From: Dehalococcoidia bacterium | GTDB lineage: Bacteria > Chloroflexota > Dehalococcoidia > Lucifugimonadales > UBA1123 | Direction: 5' to 3' | NCBI GenBank assembly: GCA_021295915.1 | Contig: JAGWBK010000007.1 | Span: 1 to 39,945, forward strand | Length of the DNA stretch: 39,945 nt | In this document: in pieces, positions 1 to 7,514 of the stretch | How the letters are laid out: each line of letters opens with the position of its first letter | Position numbering within the stretch: the stretch's first letter is position 1 | Made by a program: the position numbers and the translations under genes | The notes under the pieces: generated by a model | Told to the model about the DNA's origin: nothing | Seen by the model: only the letters and a program-made list of their open reading frames with translations | Databases searched by the model: none

Positions 1-1414
1 CGTCTGTTACCATCGGCAACGTTACGAACGGACATAATCGCTGAACACTTAGGCGGACATTTTCCCTGGACGGCGACATTGCCTGCGTTCTCCCTAATTT
101 CTGCCGAACTTGAAGAAATGCTCCCTTCGGATTTTGAAGAGAGACTCGACGAAGTCGTCGCTGAGAACGACCAGTCCCTCGTTCCTTTCCTGGTAGAGAT
201 ATCACGGTTCATGCCGACCAGCAGGTCGAGTGAGCTTGTTGGGGAGGCGCTTCGGGACCTGACGGGTCAGAACTATGACAGCGACGACTGGGAAGCGTGG
301 ATGGACTGGGTGGGCCAGAACATCGACCAGTATGAGCCTCCTTCGGAGTATGCCACCTGGAAGGCGGACTTCTATGCCGCCATCGACCCGAGAATGGGGC
401 AAGCTTTACGATCTGCCAGGGGAATTCTCCAGGATCGACCTGACAGAAGTCGTATGGGGTGGAGTCTATACTGACGGTATCCCTGATCTCTGGAATCCAC
501 GCACGATTACGCCTGCTGAGGCCGACTACATATGGCCCGGAGACAGAGTTCTCGGAGTGAACATCAACGGCGAGACCAAGGCGTATCCCTTACGCATAGT
601 CAATGCCCACGAGATGGTCAACGACACGGTTGGAGGCGAGCCGATCTCGCTGATGTGGTGAACGCTTTGCGGGACCGGAGTCGTGTATTCCTCGAAGATA
701 GACGGAGGGCCCACCACATTTGGAACGTCGGGGCTGCTCTATCGCTCCAACAAGCTGATGTACGACCGCCTGACGAAGACCCTTTGGAGTTCCCTGGTTG
801 GCAGGCCGGTAATCGGCAAGCTTGCAATGAGGGACGACCTGGTTCTTGACTACTTCCCAGTCGCCTTGACCACCTGGCGGGAGTGGCTTGAAGAGCATCC
901 GTACACCGGCATCATCTCCGATGACACCGGCTATTATCCTCACTGGATGTACGAGCCTGAGCATGAAACTAGGTCCTTCTACTACTCATACCGCGCAATC
1001 TCGAGCACCATGTTTCCGGTGTGGAACCGGGATGATCGGCTCAAAGTGAAGGACGAGGTACTGGCCCTCAGCGAAGGTGACAGCCACAAGGCATATCCGA
1101 TACGCGACCTGAACGAGATGAGACTGGTCAACGACGTCATCGGCGAAACGGAGATCGTCATTCTGGCGTCATCTAAATCGTCTGACGCCCGTGTCTTCGA
1201 GCGAAAGGGCAGACAGTTCGCCCTGGACTCAGATGAACAGACACCAGCGGTCCCTAAGTCAATAATTGATCAGGACGGGCAGACTTGGAGAGTGTTTGAC
1301 GTCTGCCTGATAGCACCAGATGGAGAAATCCTGGAGAGACTGCCTTCTTACGTCTCCTTCTGGTTCGGCTGGTACGCTTTCCACCCCGACACGCTTCTAT
1401 ACGAGCCCGATTAG
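1..1414 (+). pseudogene. DUF3179-domain protein, 5'-partial, frameshifted and with an in-frame TGA
   Basis: The frame is open from the first base, so the gene probably begins upstream of the window. The first frame runs to about 395 and the homologous reading continues in the +1 frame (KLYDLPGEF, EVVWGGV). Reading the GGGG at 396-399 as GGG restores continuity. A TGA at 659-661 then sits inside the family hallmark: the reading is LMW-stop-TLCGTGVVY, where DUF3179 proteins normally have a CxxCG motif, so TGA replaces the first Cys. Downstream the frame is open to TAG at 1412 and stays family-like (LTTWREW, DSHKAYPIRDLNE). DUF3179 proteins are usually exported or membrane-associated and of unknown function. 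Two lesions favour a pseudogene or sequence errors; selenocysteine at the TGA is an alternative. Family call confident, status uncertain. Confidence 0.75.
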
Positions 1415-1454
1415 AGATGGGCAGAGCCCTTCTGCTGATTCGCGTGGAAAGAAG

Positions 1455-1496
1455 AAAGGCCCCGTGGAACGTCGAAACGTTCTCAGCGGGGCCTTT
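1455..1496. terminator. Bidirectional terminator-like hairpin between convergent genes
   Basis: The arms 1455-1464 (AAAGGCCCCG) and 1487-1496 (CGGGGCCTTT) are perfectly complementary over 10 bp. The loop contains a smaller GAACG/CGTTC hairpin. It lies between the end of the DUF3179 gene (1414) and the end of DAHP synthase on the opposite strand (1551), so it can serve both. The minus-strand side is followed by a T-rich CTTCTTT stretch; the plus side has no long T run. Confidence 0.7.
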
Positions 1497-1550
1497 GTAA
1501 TTCCGTCAGGGTGTGACTGACGTGACCTGGCTACTATGCCTGATCGATAG

Positions 1551-2624
1551 TTAGTCCGCCGTCACAGGTACCCTGGCGTCTGCCTGGTCGTGGGCCCAGC
1601 GCAGGAGCTCTTCGGTCTCGTCCCACCCGATGCAGGCATCAGTGACCGAGACGCCGTACTGAAGAGAGTCCCTATCGCCGTTCAGCTTCTGGGCGCCGGG
1701 GTTGAGGTTTGACTCTAACATGCAGCCGATGATGGCATCGTTTCCGCTCGCGCGCTGTCCCACCACGTCCTTGAAGGCGATCTGCTGTCGCTCGTGGTCC
1801 TTGTTGGAATTGCCGTGAGAGCAGTCGACGAGCAGTTCGGAGCGGACCTGCGCCGAACTGAGCAACCTGTGGGCATCTGCGATGGATTCTGCGCCGAAGT
1901 TCGGCCCTTCACGCCCGCCACGGAGCACAAGGTGTCCGTCGGGATTTCCGCGAGTGTGGACGACGGCGGTCTGGCCGTCGTGGTCAATCCCGAGAAATGC
2001 GTGCGATGACTTCGCGGAGATCATCGCGTCCACTGCGACCTGTGCGCTTCCGTCCGTGCCGTTCTTGAACCCGACAGGCATGGAGAGGCCGCTCGCCATC
2101 TGCCTGTGCGTCTGGCTCTCAGTTGTCCTCGCGCCTATCGTGGACCAGCAGACCAAGTCTGCAAGGTACTGCGGCACTATAGGGTCCAGGAACTCGGTGC
2201 CTGTGTAGACGCCCATTTCGGTGATCGAATGCATCATCCGACGGGCTGTTCGCAGACCCTCGTCGATGTCGAACGTATCGTTGAGATGCGGATCGTAGAT
2301 CAGTCCCTTCCAACCCACTGTCGTACGAGGCTTCTCGAAGTACACCCTCATCACGATCAACAGGCGATCAGCAAGCTCTTCTCGCAGCTTGAGAAGTCGC
2401 CCCGCATACTCTACGGCGGCTACCTCGTCGTGAATCGAGCACGGCCCGACGACCATCATCATTCGGCTGTCGTCTCCGCGTAGTATGGCCCTGATCTGCT
2501 CGCGGCCCTCCAGCACTGTTTGCTCTGCAGCGGGGCTGACTGGAAGCTCCTTGACGAGGTCGACTGGGCTGATCAGTTGGTCTGTGCTCACGACATTAAC
2601 ATCCCTGGTAGGTGACTCTTGCAT
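1551..2624 (-). CDS. aroG: 3-deoxy-7-phosphoheptulonate synthase (DAHP synthase, class I, AroF/G/H type)
   Basis: Catalyses condensation of phosphoenolpyruvate with erythrose 4-phosphate, the committed cytosolic step of the shikimate pathway. The 357-residue length matches E. coli AroG/AroF/AroH. Visible family motifs are VVGPCSIHD (residues 58-66, metal-binding Cys62), RVYFEKPRTTVGWKG (about 93-107, PEP-binding Lys98), IGARTTES, GFKNGTDGS and VDCSHGNSNKD. The C-terminus has the family reading YGVSVTDACIGWDET. The ATG at 2624 is preceded by an aggagg ribosome site about 10 nt upstream. The gene stands alone, but its 200-nt leader carries a promoter, a Phe/Tyr-rich leader peptide and a terminator hairpin, so attenuation by aromatic amino-acid supply is expected. 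Which paralogue name applies cannot be decided from sequence alone. Confidence 0.95.
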   Translation of the reverse strand: MQESPTRDVNVVSTDQLISPVDLVKELPVSPAAEQTVLEGREQIRAILRGDDSRMMMVVGPCSIHDEVAAVEYAGRLLKLREELADRLLIVMRVYFEKPRTTVGWKGLIYDPHLNDTFDIDEGLRTARRMMHSITEMGVYTGTEFLDPIVPQYLADLVCWSTIGARTTESQTHRQMASGLSMPVGFKNGTDGSAQVAVDAMISAKSSHAFLGIDHDGQTAVVHTRGNPDGHLVLRGGREGPNFGAESIADAHRLLSSAQVRSELLVDCSHGNSNKDHERQQIAFKDVVGQRASGNDAIIGCMLESNLNPGAQKLNGDRDSLQYGVSVTDACIGWDETEELLRWAHDQADARVPVTAD

Positions 2625-2666
2625 CGGCCTGATTTCCTCCTGCTACTCTTAGCTGCGAAATACTTC

Positions 2667-2712
2667 AGACAATCAAAGACCCCAGTCGCTGTCGACTGGG
2701 GTCTTATTGTCT
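2667..2712 (-). terminator. Attenuator terminator hairpin in the DAHP synthase leader
   Basis: Arms 2676-2688 and 2693-2705 form a perfect 13-bp stem (AAGACCCCAGTCG with its complement) closed by a 4-nt loop. A further 7-nt inverted match, AGACAAT at 2667-2673 with ATTGTCT at 2706-2712, extends it. Read on the minus strand the stem is followed by a moderately T-rich CTTTGATTGTCT. It lies between the leader peptide and the DAHP synthase ATG, where it would stop transcription unless disrupted. The first minus-strand arm contains CAGTCG (2693-2698), complementary to CGACTG at 2748-2753 over the leader-peptide stop codon, which gives an alternative antiterminator pairing. Confidence 0.8.
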
Positions 2713-2746
2713 GTCTTTGCCTTCTTCAGGCTCTGGACGTTACGAC

Positions 2747-2818
2747 TCAGTCGGCAGCGTGTGTGCCGCTAAAATAAGCGTAGGTCGAGAAATAGAAGCT
2801 GGTGGTTGCGAATTTCAT
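2747..2818 (-). CDS. Phe/Tyr-rich attenuator leader peptide of DAHP synthase (23 aa)
   Basis: Small ORF with ATG at 2818-2816 and TGA at 2749-2747. Of its 23 residues, four are Phe (3, 8, 10, 16) and three are Tyr (9, 13, 15), with six aromatics in residues 8-16. This resembles the logic of the enterobacterial pheA leader peptide. The predicted transcription start is only about 4 nt upstream, so the mRNA is almost leaderless, and I see no clear Shine-Dalgarno. The stop codon overlaps the segment able to pair with the first arm of the downstream terminator. A ribosome stalled on the Phe/Tyr codons would leave that segment free (antitermination), while one at the stop codon would cover it (termination). 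Mechanism inferred from layout; the peptide itself is read directly. Confidence 0.8.
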   Translation of the reverse strand: MKFATTSFYFSTYAYFSGTHAAD

Positions 2819-2828
2819 CACGAACTGT

Positions 2829-2858
2829 ACGGTACCAACTTCCCGGAGCGAGTGTCAA
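2829..2858 (-). promoter_or_regulatory. Sigma70-type promoter of the DAHP synthase leader
   Basis: On the minus strand a perfect TTGACA lies at 2858-2853. After an 18-nt spacer comes TACCGT at 2834-2829, which matches the -10 consensus at three of six positions. Predicted transcription start is near 2822, just ahead of the leader-peptide ATG at 2818. Confidence 0.6.
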
Positions 2859-2986
2859 TAGTTACCGGGAGAAGGTTCTCTCTATGGTTGCATTCAAGGA
2901 AGCCGTGGCATGGCAGGACTTCGTACTTCCTCAGATGGCGACGTACCCACGCCGTGACCTTCCCATGCAACAGACCTAAAAGCTGG

Positions 2987-2992
2987 TAAACT
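2987..2992 (+). promoter_or_regulatory. -10 element upstream of NAD kinase
   Basis: TAAACT lies 37 nt upstream of the nadK ATG. The same hexamer precedes several other genes here (11554, 24354 and minus-strand 17206). No convincing -35 was found. The rest of 2859-2986 holds nothing else I can support. Confidence 0.4.
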
Positions 2993-3029
2993 GACACGGC
3001 CTGAAAACAACCATGGACTAGCCTATAAC

Positions 3030-3878
3030 ATGCCTCTGATCGGATTCGTCTATAACGCGCTGGTCGCAGAAGCGCCTTGCCTCATAGACTCGCTAATCGC
3101 CAGCCTCGACCTTCGCGCCCAATCGTGGGTGTCGTCGGCCTTCGAGGTCGGTGAACGCTCCGACCTGTTACCAGAGACGTCACTGGTCGTCGTTGCCGGT
3201 GGCGACGGCACGATTCTTCGCACCGTCCACGCCATCGCAGAGCACTCTGTCCCCATCGTGGGAGTCAACATGGGCAGGGTCGGCTTCATGAGCGAGCTGC
3301 GCGTAGAAGATGCTGCCGAACGTCTTCCTGCCTACCTCAACGGGGACATACGTGTCGAACGCCGGATGATGCTGCGCGCCACGGTGACCGACGACAGCGG
3401 CCAACTGCATCTCCTTGCAGACGCGCTCAACGACGTCGTTATCGGGCGCGGGGGCGTCGCCAGGCTGCTGGATATTGAAACAGTAGTGGACAGGCAGTTT
3501 CTTACCTCTTATCGAGCAGACGCGGTTATTCTGTCTACTCCGACCGGAAGCACGGGCTACGCGCTCTCAGCGGGCGGGCCGATCTTCTTCCCGGAGGCGG
3601 AGATGATGATGCTCCAGCCGGTCGCGCCGCACACGGGCCTGCGCGACGGCCTGGTGCTGCCCCACGACACCGAGGTGACGCTGTCTGCGACAGATGGACA
3701 GCACGCTTCGCTGAGCGTCGACGGTATGGAGGACGTGGAACTTTTGCCGGACTTCAAGGTGACGATCAGGCGCAGTCCGTACACGGCGCGCTTCCTTCGC
3801 TCGCAGCCCAGGACAGCGTTCTACAACCAGCTCACGCGTCGACTGGGACTGGTCTACAACCTCACTTCACCCCACTGA
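3030..3878 (+). CDS. nadK: NAD kinase
   Basis: Phosphorylates NAD to NADP in the cytosol. The 282-residue length is normal for bacterial NAD kinases. Diagnostic motifs are GGDGT (57-61), the GVNMGRVGFMSEL segment (78-90), the ND pair at 134-135 that contacts substrate, and the TPTGSTGYALSAGGP loop (170-184). The ATG at 3030 has no obvious Shine-Dalgarno; an upstream ATG at 3013 is closed by TAG after one codon. A TAAACT -10 box lies 37 nt upstream. The gene heads a co-directional series with the Nudix and M20 genes (gaps of 23 and 15 nt), so co-transcription is likely. NadK and an ADP-ribose-type Nudix enzyme together suggest a nicotinamide-nucleotide theme. Confidence 0.96.
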   Translation: MPLIGFVYNALVAEAPCLIDSLIASLDLRAQSWVSSAFEVGERSDLLPETSLVVVAGGDGTILRTVHAIAEHSVPIVGVNMGRVGFMSELRVEDAAERLPAYLNGDIRVERRMMLRATVTDDSGQLHLLADALNDVVIGRGGVARLLDIETVVDRQFLTSYRADAVILSTPTGSTGYALSAGGPIFFPEAEMMMLQPVAPHTGLRDGLVLPHDTEVTLSATDGQHASLSVDGMEDVELLPDFKVTIRRSPYTARFLRSQPRTAFYNQLTRRLGLVYNLTSPH

Positions 3879-3901
3879 ACCTGACCTCATACGGAGAGCA
3901 C

Positions 3902-4435
3902 ATGGTGCAACAGCCACAGCCAATCAACCAGGAGACGGTGTTCAGCGGCCGGATTATCGAGGCCAGGGTCGACACCGTCCTGATGCCAGACGGAAAGCAG
4001 ATCATCCGTGAGGTTGTGCAGCACCCCGGGGCCGTAGCGATCATTCCGATTGACCGTGAAGACAACGTGCTCCTTGTACGCCAGTACAGGTACCCAGCCG
4101 GACAGTCTCTGCTCGAGCTCCCGGCAGGTGTGATCGAGGAAGGGGAGTCGCCAGACGACACGGCGCAGCGTGAGCTGCAGGAGGAGATAGGGTACGCCAC
4201 CAGGGACCTCCGAGCCCTGGGCGGCGTCTACTCTTCCCCCGGGTTCTGCACCGAGTTCCTCTACCTGTACATTGCTCGCGACCTCGTGCCAAGCCAACTC
4301 CCTGCCGACGATGACGAAGACATCAACGTCGAGACGATTCCAATGTCCAGGGTCGACCGGCTGATCAGGCTCGGAGAGATACAGGATGCAAAGTCCGTCG
4401 CGGGTCTGCTCATGGCCAGGTACCTATTCAAGTAA
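3902..4435 (+). CDS. Nudix hydrolase, ADP-ribose pyrophosphatase type
   Basis: Hydrolyses a nucleoside diphosphate linked to another moiety, most likely ADP-ribose. The complete Nudix box GX5EX7REUXEEXGU spans residues 76-98 (Gly76, Glu82, Arg90-Glu91, Glu94-Glu95). Upstream lie VVQHPGAVAIIPID and VRQYRYPAGQSLLELPAG, typical of the ADP-ribose pyrophosphatase (NudF) subfamily. The length of 177 aa is also typical. The ATG at 3902 follows a ggagag ribosome site. It sits between nadK and an M20 peptidase on the same strand. Substrate is inferred from subfamily resemblance only. Confidence 0.92.
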   Translation: MVQQPQPINQETVFSGRIIEARVDTVLMPDGKQIIREVVQHPGAVAIIPIDREDNVLLVRQYRYPAGQSLLELPAGVIEEGESPDDTAQRELQEEIGYATRDLRALGGVYSSPGFCTEFLYLYIARDLVPSQLPADDDEDINVETIPMSRVDRLIRLGEIQDAKSVAGLLMARYLFK

Positions 4436-4450
4436 GCGGGAGAATTATCG

Positions 4451-5815
4451 ATGCCGACGCCTGACATAAGGGACATATTTGCCCAGATTGACGCCATGGA
4501 AGACGAGATCGTCCAGCTTCACCGTGACCTCGTCCAGATCCCGTCTGTAAACACGGGCTTCATGCCGACTGGCGACGAGACGCCGGTCTGTGACTACATA
4601 TGTGACTGGTTAGCCGAGGACGGCATCGACTCTGAGATCCTTGGGCGTGTACCTGAACGAGGCAACATCATCTCCAGGATCGAAGGCACCAACTCACAGG
4701 CGCGACTGATGTTCATGTCCCACACGGATGTCGTCCCGGTCGAAGAGGAGGAGAAGTGGACATTCCCTCCATTCAGCGCGACCATTCATGAGGGCCGCAT
4801 CTACGGCAGGGGAGCGTCCGACTGCAAGGGGCTGCTTGCCGCCCAGCTCATGGCCATGCGCCTTCTGAAGCGCAACGGGGTGCAACTGCGCGACAGCCTC
4901 ATTCTCTGCTCGGGTGCGGACGAGGAGCACGGCGGTCGGTATGGGTTCGGCTGGCTGGCCGAAAACTACCCTGACAAGATCACCGCTCCCTATGCGGTCA
5001 ACGAGGGCGGCGGAACGCCCATCGAAGCCGCCGGAGGGCTGACCTACATCCTCGGCGTGGGTGAGAAGGGCAGGCTGCAGGTCGAGTTCGAAGTCAAGGG
5101 AGTCAGCGCCCATGCCTCAGTACCGTGGCAGGGCACCAACGCGCTGTACAGGCTGTCCCAGCTTCTCAACCGTATCGAGACCTACGAGCCTGAGCGTGAC
5201 ACGTCGACCAGCCTGTTCGCTCACCTCTCCAACTTCGCCATCGAGCATGCGCCGTCGGCTGAGAATGTCGACGAGATCATCGCCGAGGTGTCCGAGGAGA
5301 ACCCGCGGTTCGCCTCGATGCTCACTGCGCTGTCTCGCATGACTATAACCCCTACGATGATTAATGGCGGTATAAAGTCGAACAGCGTCCCGGAACAGAT
5401 CAGCCTGACCTGCGACGTCCGCACGCTTCCGCACCAGGACGACGACTACCTTCGCGCCGAGCTCGACCGGATCAAGGAGGACATCCCAGGAGTGACCTAC
5501 GAGATCGACTACATGGCCGTCCCCAACTCATCTGAGTTCGAGACCGAGCTCGCCGAGCATATCCAGGCAGCGACCGCGATGGCTCTTGAACGTGACGACA
5601 TCCAGTGGGTACCTGCGATCAGCACCGGCTTTACGGACTCCCGTTTTACGCGTCCGCTGAATGTGATCACATACGGCTTCTCCGGCTCCCACCCGGACGA
5701 CGATCCGATGCTATCTCGCGCACACGGCACCGACGAGTCCGTCGGCATCGCCAGCCTGGTCAGCGGCACCAAGATCATGTTCGCCCTCGCCTGCACACTC
5801 TGCGGGGCTGAGTAA
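4451..5815 (+). CDS. M20 family metallopeptidase (ArgE/DapE/CPG2-like)
   Basis: Zinc-dependent amidohydrolase or peptidase of the M20 family, 454 aa. Metal-site motifs are SHTDVVP (His91, Asp93) and YGRGASDCKG (Asp124). The catalytic base and ligand pair is Glu158-Glu159 in GADEEHGG. A dimerisation-domain segment (GVSAHASVPWQGTNAL) contains the conserved His. Near the C-terminus SRAHGTDESVG carries the last His ligand. It starts 15 nt after the Nudix gene with a gggaga ribosome site. The substrate could be an N-acyl amino acid, a dipeptide or succinyl-diaminopimelate; sequence alone does not decide. Confidence 0.92.
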   Translation: MPTPDIRDIFAQIDAMEDEIVQLHRDLVQIPSVNTGFMPTGDETPVCDYICDWLAEDGIDSEILGRVPERGNIISRIEGTNSQARLMFMSHTDVVPVEEEEKWTFPPFSATIHEGRIYGRGASDCKGLLAAQLMAMRLLKRNGVQLRDSLILCSGADEEHGGRYGFGWLAENYPDKITAPYAVNEGGGTPIEAAGGLTYILGVGEKGRLQVEFEVKGVSAHASVPWQGTNALYRLSQLLNRIETYEPERDTSTSLFAHLSNFAIEHAPSAENVDEIIAEVSEENPRFASMLTALSRMTITPTMINGGIKSNSVPEQISLTCDVRTLPHQDDDYLRAELDRIKEDIPGVTYEIDYMAVPNSSEFETELAEHIQAATAMALERDDIQWVPAISTGFTDSRFTRPLNVITYGFSGSHPDDDPMLSRAHGTDESVGIASLVSGTKIMFALACTLCGAE

Positions 5816-5818
5816 GGA

Positions 5819-5824
5819 TACAAT
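5819..5824 (+). promoter_or_regulatory. -10 element giving a predicted leaderless start for the ATPase gene
   Basis: TACAAT ends exactly 6 nt before the ATG at 5831, which would put the transcription start at or next to the start codon. No ribosome-binding site is present in the short gap. No good -35 was found. An own promoter suggests the ATPase/DUF4276 pair is a separate transcription unit from the peptidase that ends at 5815. Confidence 0.5.
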
Positions 5825-5830
5825 GGAAAC

Positions 5831-6895
5831 ATGATCTCCCGCATCGCCATCAAGAACTTCCGCAGTTTGAGGGACGTTGAGTTGTGTCCGGGGCCGCTGA
5901 CGGTTCTGATAGGAGCGAACGGCGCGGGCAAGTCAAACATACTGGACGCGCTGAAGTTTCTTAAAGCCATCTACTCTGATCCAGTACAATCTGACGATCT
6001 CGCAAAGTCACAACTGGAGGATCGCGGGGGCTTCGGTCAGGTCGTATGGGGAGGTCACACCGATTCACATCTACGTTTCGAGGTCGAGTTCTCTGGTGTC
6101 GATAGCAGTCCTGTTCCCGCAGGATTTGCCGTAGAAATCACAGACGGGAGCAGCGGACCGGAGATTCACAACGCGGTCCAGATCATTGACTCGAAACAAG
6201 GGGGGGCGTTGATGAGCGGAGTCGAGATGCAGCTCAATGCTCCGTTTAGAGCGATGGCCGACTTGAACAGAGTCCGGTCTTGGCAGTTCTATAACTTCTC
6301 CCCCGACTCGATGCGCAAACCGACGAAGGTGAAGCAGGAGAAAGTCCTCAACGAGTCTGGCTCCAACCTGTCAACCGTAATCCACAGCCTGTATTCAGAG
6401 GAGCATCCCGATCTTGAAGAGGCCGTTGGTATGCTCAAGGTCATGGTGCCGACCGTGGAGCGGCTTGTCTCGCCCATCTTCGGTGATGGACAGACCTATG
6501 TCGCACTGAAGGAGAAGGGTATCGAGAACCGTGTCGGTGCATGGGGCCTGTCGGATGGGACTCTGTTGGCTCTGGCACTGTCGATCGCGCTCGTCGTGCG
6601 ACCTGAGCCTGAGCTTATCTGCGTGGAGTCACCGGAGACCGGTATTCATCCGCAGATGATGGAAGCAGTAGCTGACATGCTGGAAGTGGCGTCACGAGAT
6701 ACCCAGGTGATAGTCACTACCCAGTCTCCCTATCTCCTCGAGTGGCTGCCATACGACAGTTTCGTTGTGGTAGAAAAGGAGGATGGTGAGACGAGACTCA
6801 ACCCTCTTAGACTCAGGGACGGTATTCAAGAGACTATCAAAGCGTTAGGGGCACGTGACGCTTGGTATTCCGGTTATCTTGGCGGCGAGCCGTGA
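5831..6895 (+). CDS. SMC/ABC-like AAA ATPase (AAA_21/OLD-like), first gene of a two-gene module
   Basis: 354-aa P-loop ATPase of the RecF/SMC-like type. The N-terminus reads ISRIAIKNFRSLRDVEL, followed by Walker A GANGAGKS (28-35). The ABC-like signature is LSDGT (240-244) and the Walker B/D-loop region is ELICVESPETGIHP (261-274). The switch segment is TTQSP (296-300), with Gln where many relatives have His. There is no long coiled coil, so it is the compact form found in OLD-like and other ATPase-plus-nuclease systems. The next gene overlaps it by 4 bp (GTGA), implying translational coupling. By eye the DNA is less GC-rich than the flanking genes, hinting at transfer. Role inferred: ATP-driven sensor or clamp for the DUF4276 partner, possibly in defence. 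Confidence 0.88.
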   Translation: MISRIAIKNFRSLRDVELCPGPLTVLIGANGAGKSNILDALKFLKAIYSDPVQSDDLAKSQLEDRGGFGQVVWGGHTDSHLRFEVEFSGVDSSPVPAGFAVEITDGSSGPEIHNAVQIIDSKQGGALMSGVEMQLNAPFRAMADLNRVRSWQFYNFSPDSMRKPTKVKQEKVLNESGSNLSTVIHSLYSEEHPDLEEAVGMLKVMVPTVERLVSPIFGDGQTYVALKEKGIENRVGAWGLSDGTLLALALSIALVVRPEPELICVESPETGIHPQMMEAVADMLEVASRDTQVIVTTQSPYLLEWLPYDSFVVVEKEDGETRLNPLRLRDGIQETIKALGARDAWYSGYLGGEP

Positions 6896-7473
6896 GTCTC
6901 GGTCTATACGTCGAAGGACGTAGTGATAAAGACACAATCCCAATCCTCATCAGAAAGCTCGGATATAGGTCGAGAGTCATAACAAAGGACCTCGGCGGCC
7001 AGTCTGAACTGTTGGTTGTCGATAAGATGGCTCGTCACCTGGCAGAGCTACTTCGAGAACATAGCGATGTTGAGTTGGTGCTCATCTGCTGCGACGCATT
7101 AGAGGGAGTTGGCCCTAGCACAACGGAAAGGCGCTTAAGCTCTCTTGAGCGGCGACTGAACCTGGATTTCCCCATTCCAGTCAGATATGCGGTAGTCGAT
7201 CACGCTCTGGAAGGTTGGCTTGGATGTGATGAGGAGGCGCTTCGGGCTGTTCTGGGTGGTCCGCGTGCTCGAATCAACATACGCGCTAATCCAGAACATC
7301 ACCCTACGCCGACCGACTTGCTGGAGCGGGTGTTCCGAGATAACGGGCGCAGGTTTAGAAAGACGCGCGATAACAGTAGAATCGCCGAACGCGTTAGCCC
7401 CGAACGTATCGCCGCGCAGAGTCCGACGTTCAGGAGGTTCGCTGAAATCCTTGGTCATCCAGTTTTGGGTTGA
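6892..7473 (+). CDS. DUF4276 family protein (TOPRIM-like), partner of the ATPase
   Basis: About 193 aa from a GTG at 6892 that overlaps the ATPase stop codon as GTGA. An upstream in-frame start at 6862 would lie inside the ATPase gene and is less likely. The N-terminus GLYVEGRSDKDTIPIL has the TOPRIM-type Glu (Glu8). A second acidic patch is LICCDALEG (Asp68, Glu71). The segment DHALEGWLGCDEEAL and the C-terminal KTRDNSRIAERVSPERIAAQSPTF are characteristic of DUF4276. This family is commonly encoded beside AAA_21 ATPases and is thought to be a TOPRIM-fold nuclease; activity here is untested. Base composition is AT-richer than the neighbours. It ends 41 nt before the deoxyribosyltransferase-fold gene. 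Confidence 0.82.
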   Translation: MSLGLYVEGRSDKDTIPILIRKLGYRSRVITKDLGGQSELLVVDKMARHLAELLREHSDVELVLICCDALEGVGPSTTERRLSSLERRLNLDFPIPVRYAVVDHALEGWLGCDEEALRAVLGGPRARINIRANPEHHPTPTDLLERVFRDNGRRFRKTRDNSRIAERVSPERIAAQSPTFRRFAEILGHPVLG

Positions 7474-7514
7474 CATACTTGGACGTTTTTGAAGATTAGT
7501 AGTGCGGATCCAAT

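Noticed and set aside
659-661. TGA read as tryptophan throughout the genome
   Set aside because: TGA is used as an ordinary stop in other intact genes here (for example PAC2 at 12457-12459 and nadK at 3876-3878).
2625-2860. T-box riboswitch before DAHP synthase
   Set aside because: No AGGGUGGNACCGCG-type T-box sequence; the Phe/Tyr leader peptide and antiterminator explain the region better.
6862-6891. Earlier start for the DUF4276 gene
   Set aside because: The GTG at 6892 overlaps the ATPase stop as GTGA and starts right at the conserved strand; the extension has no match to the family.
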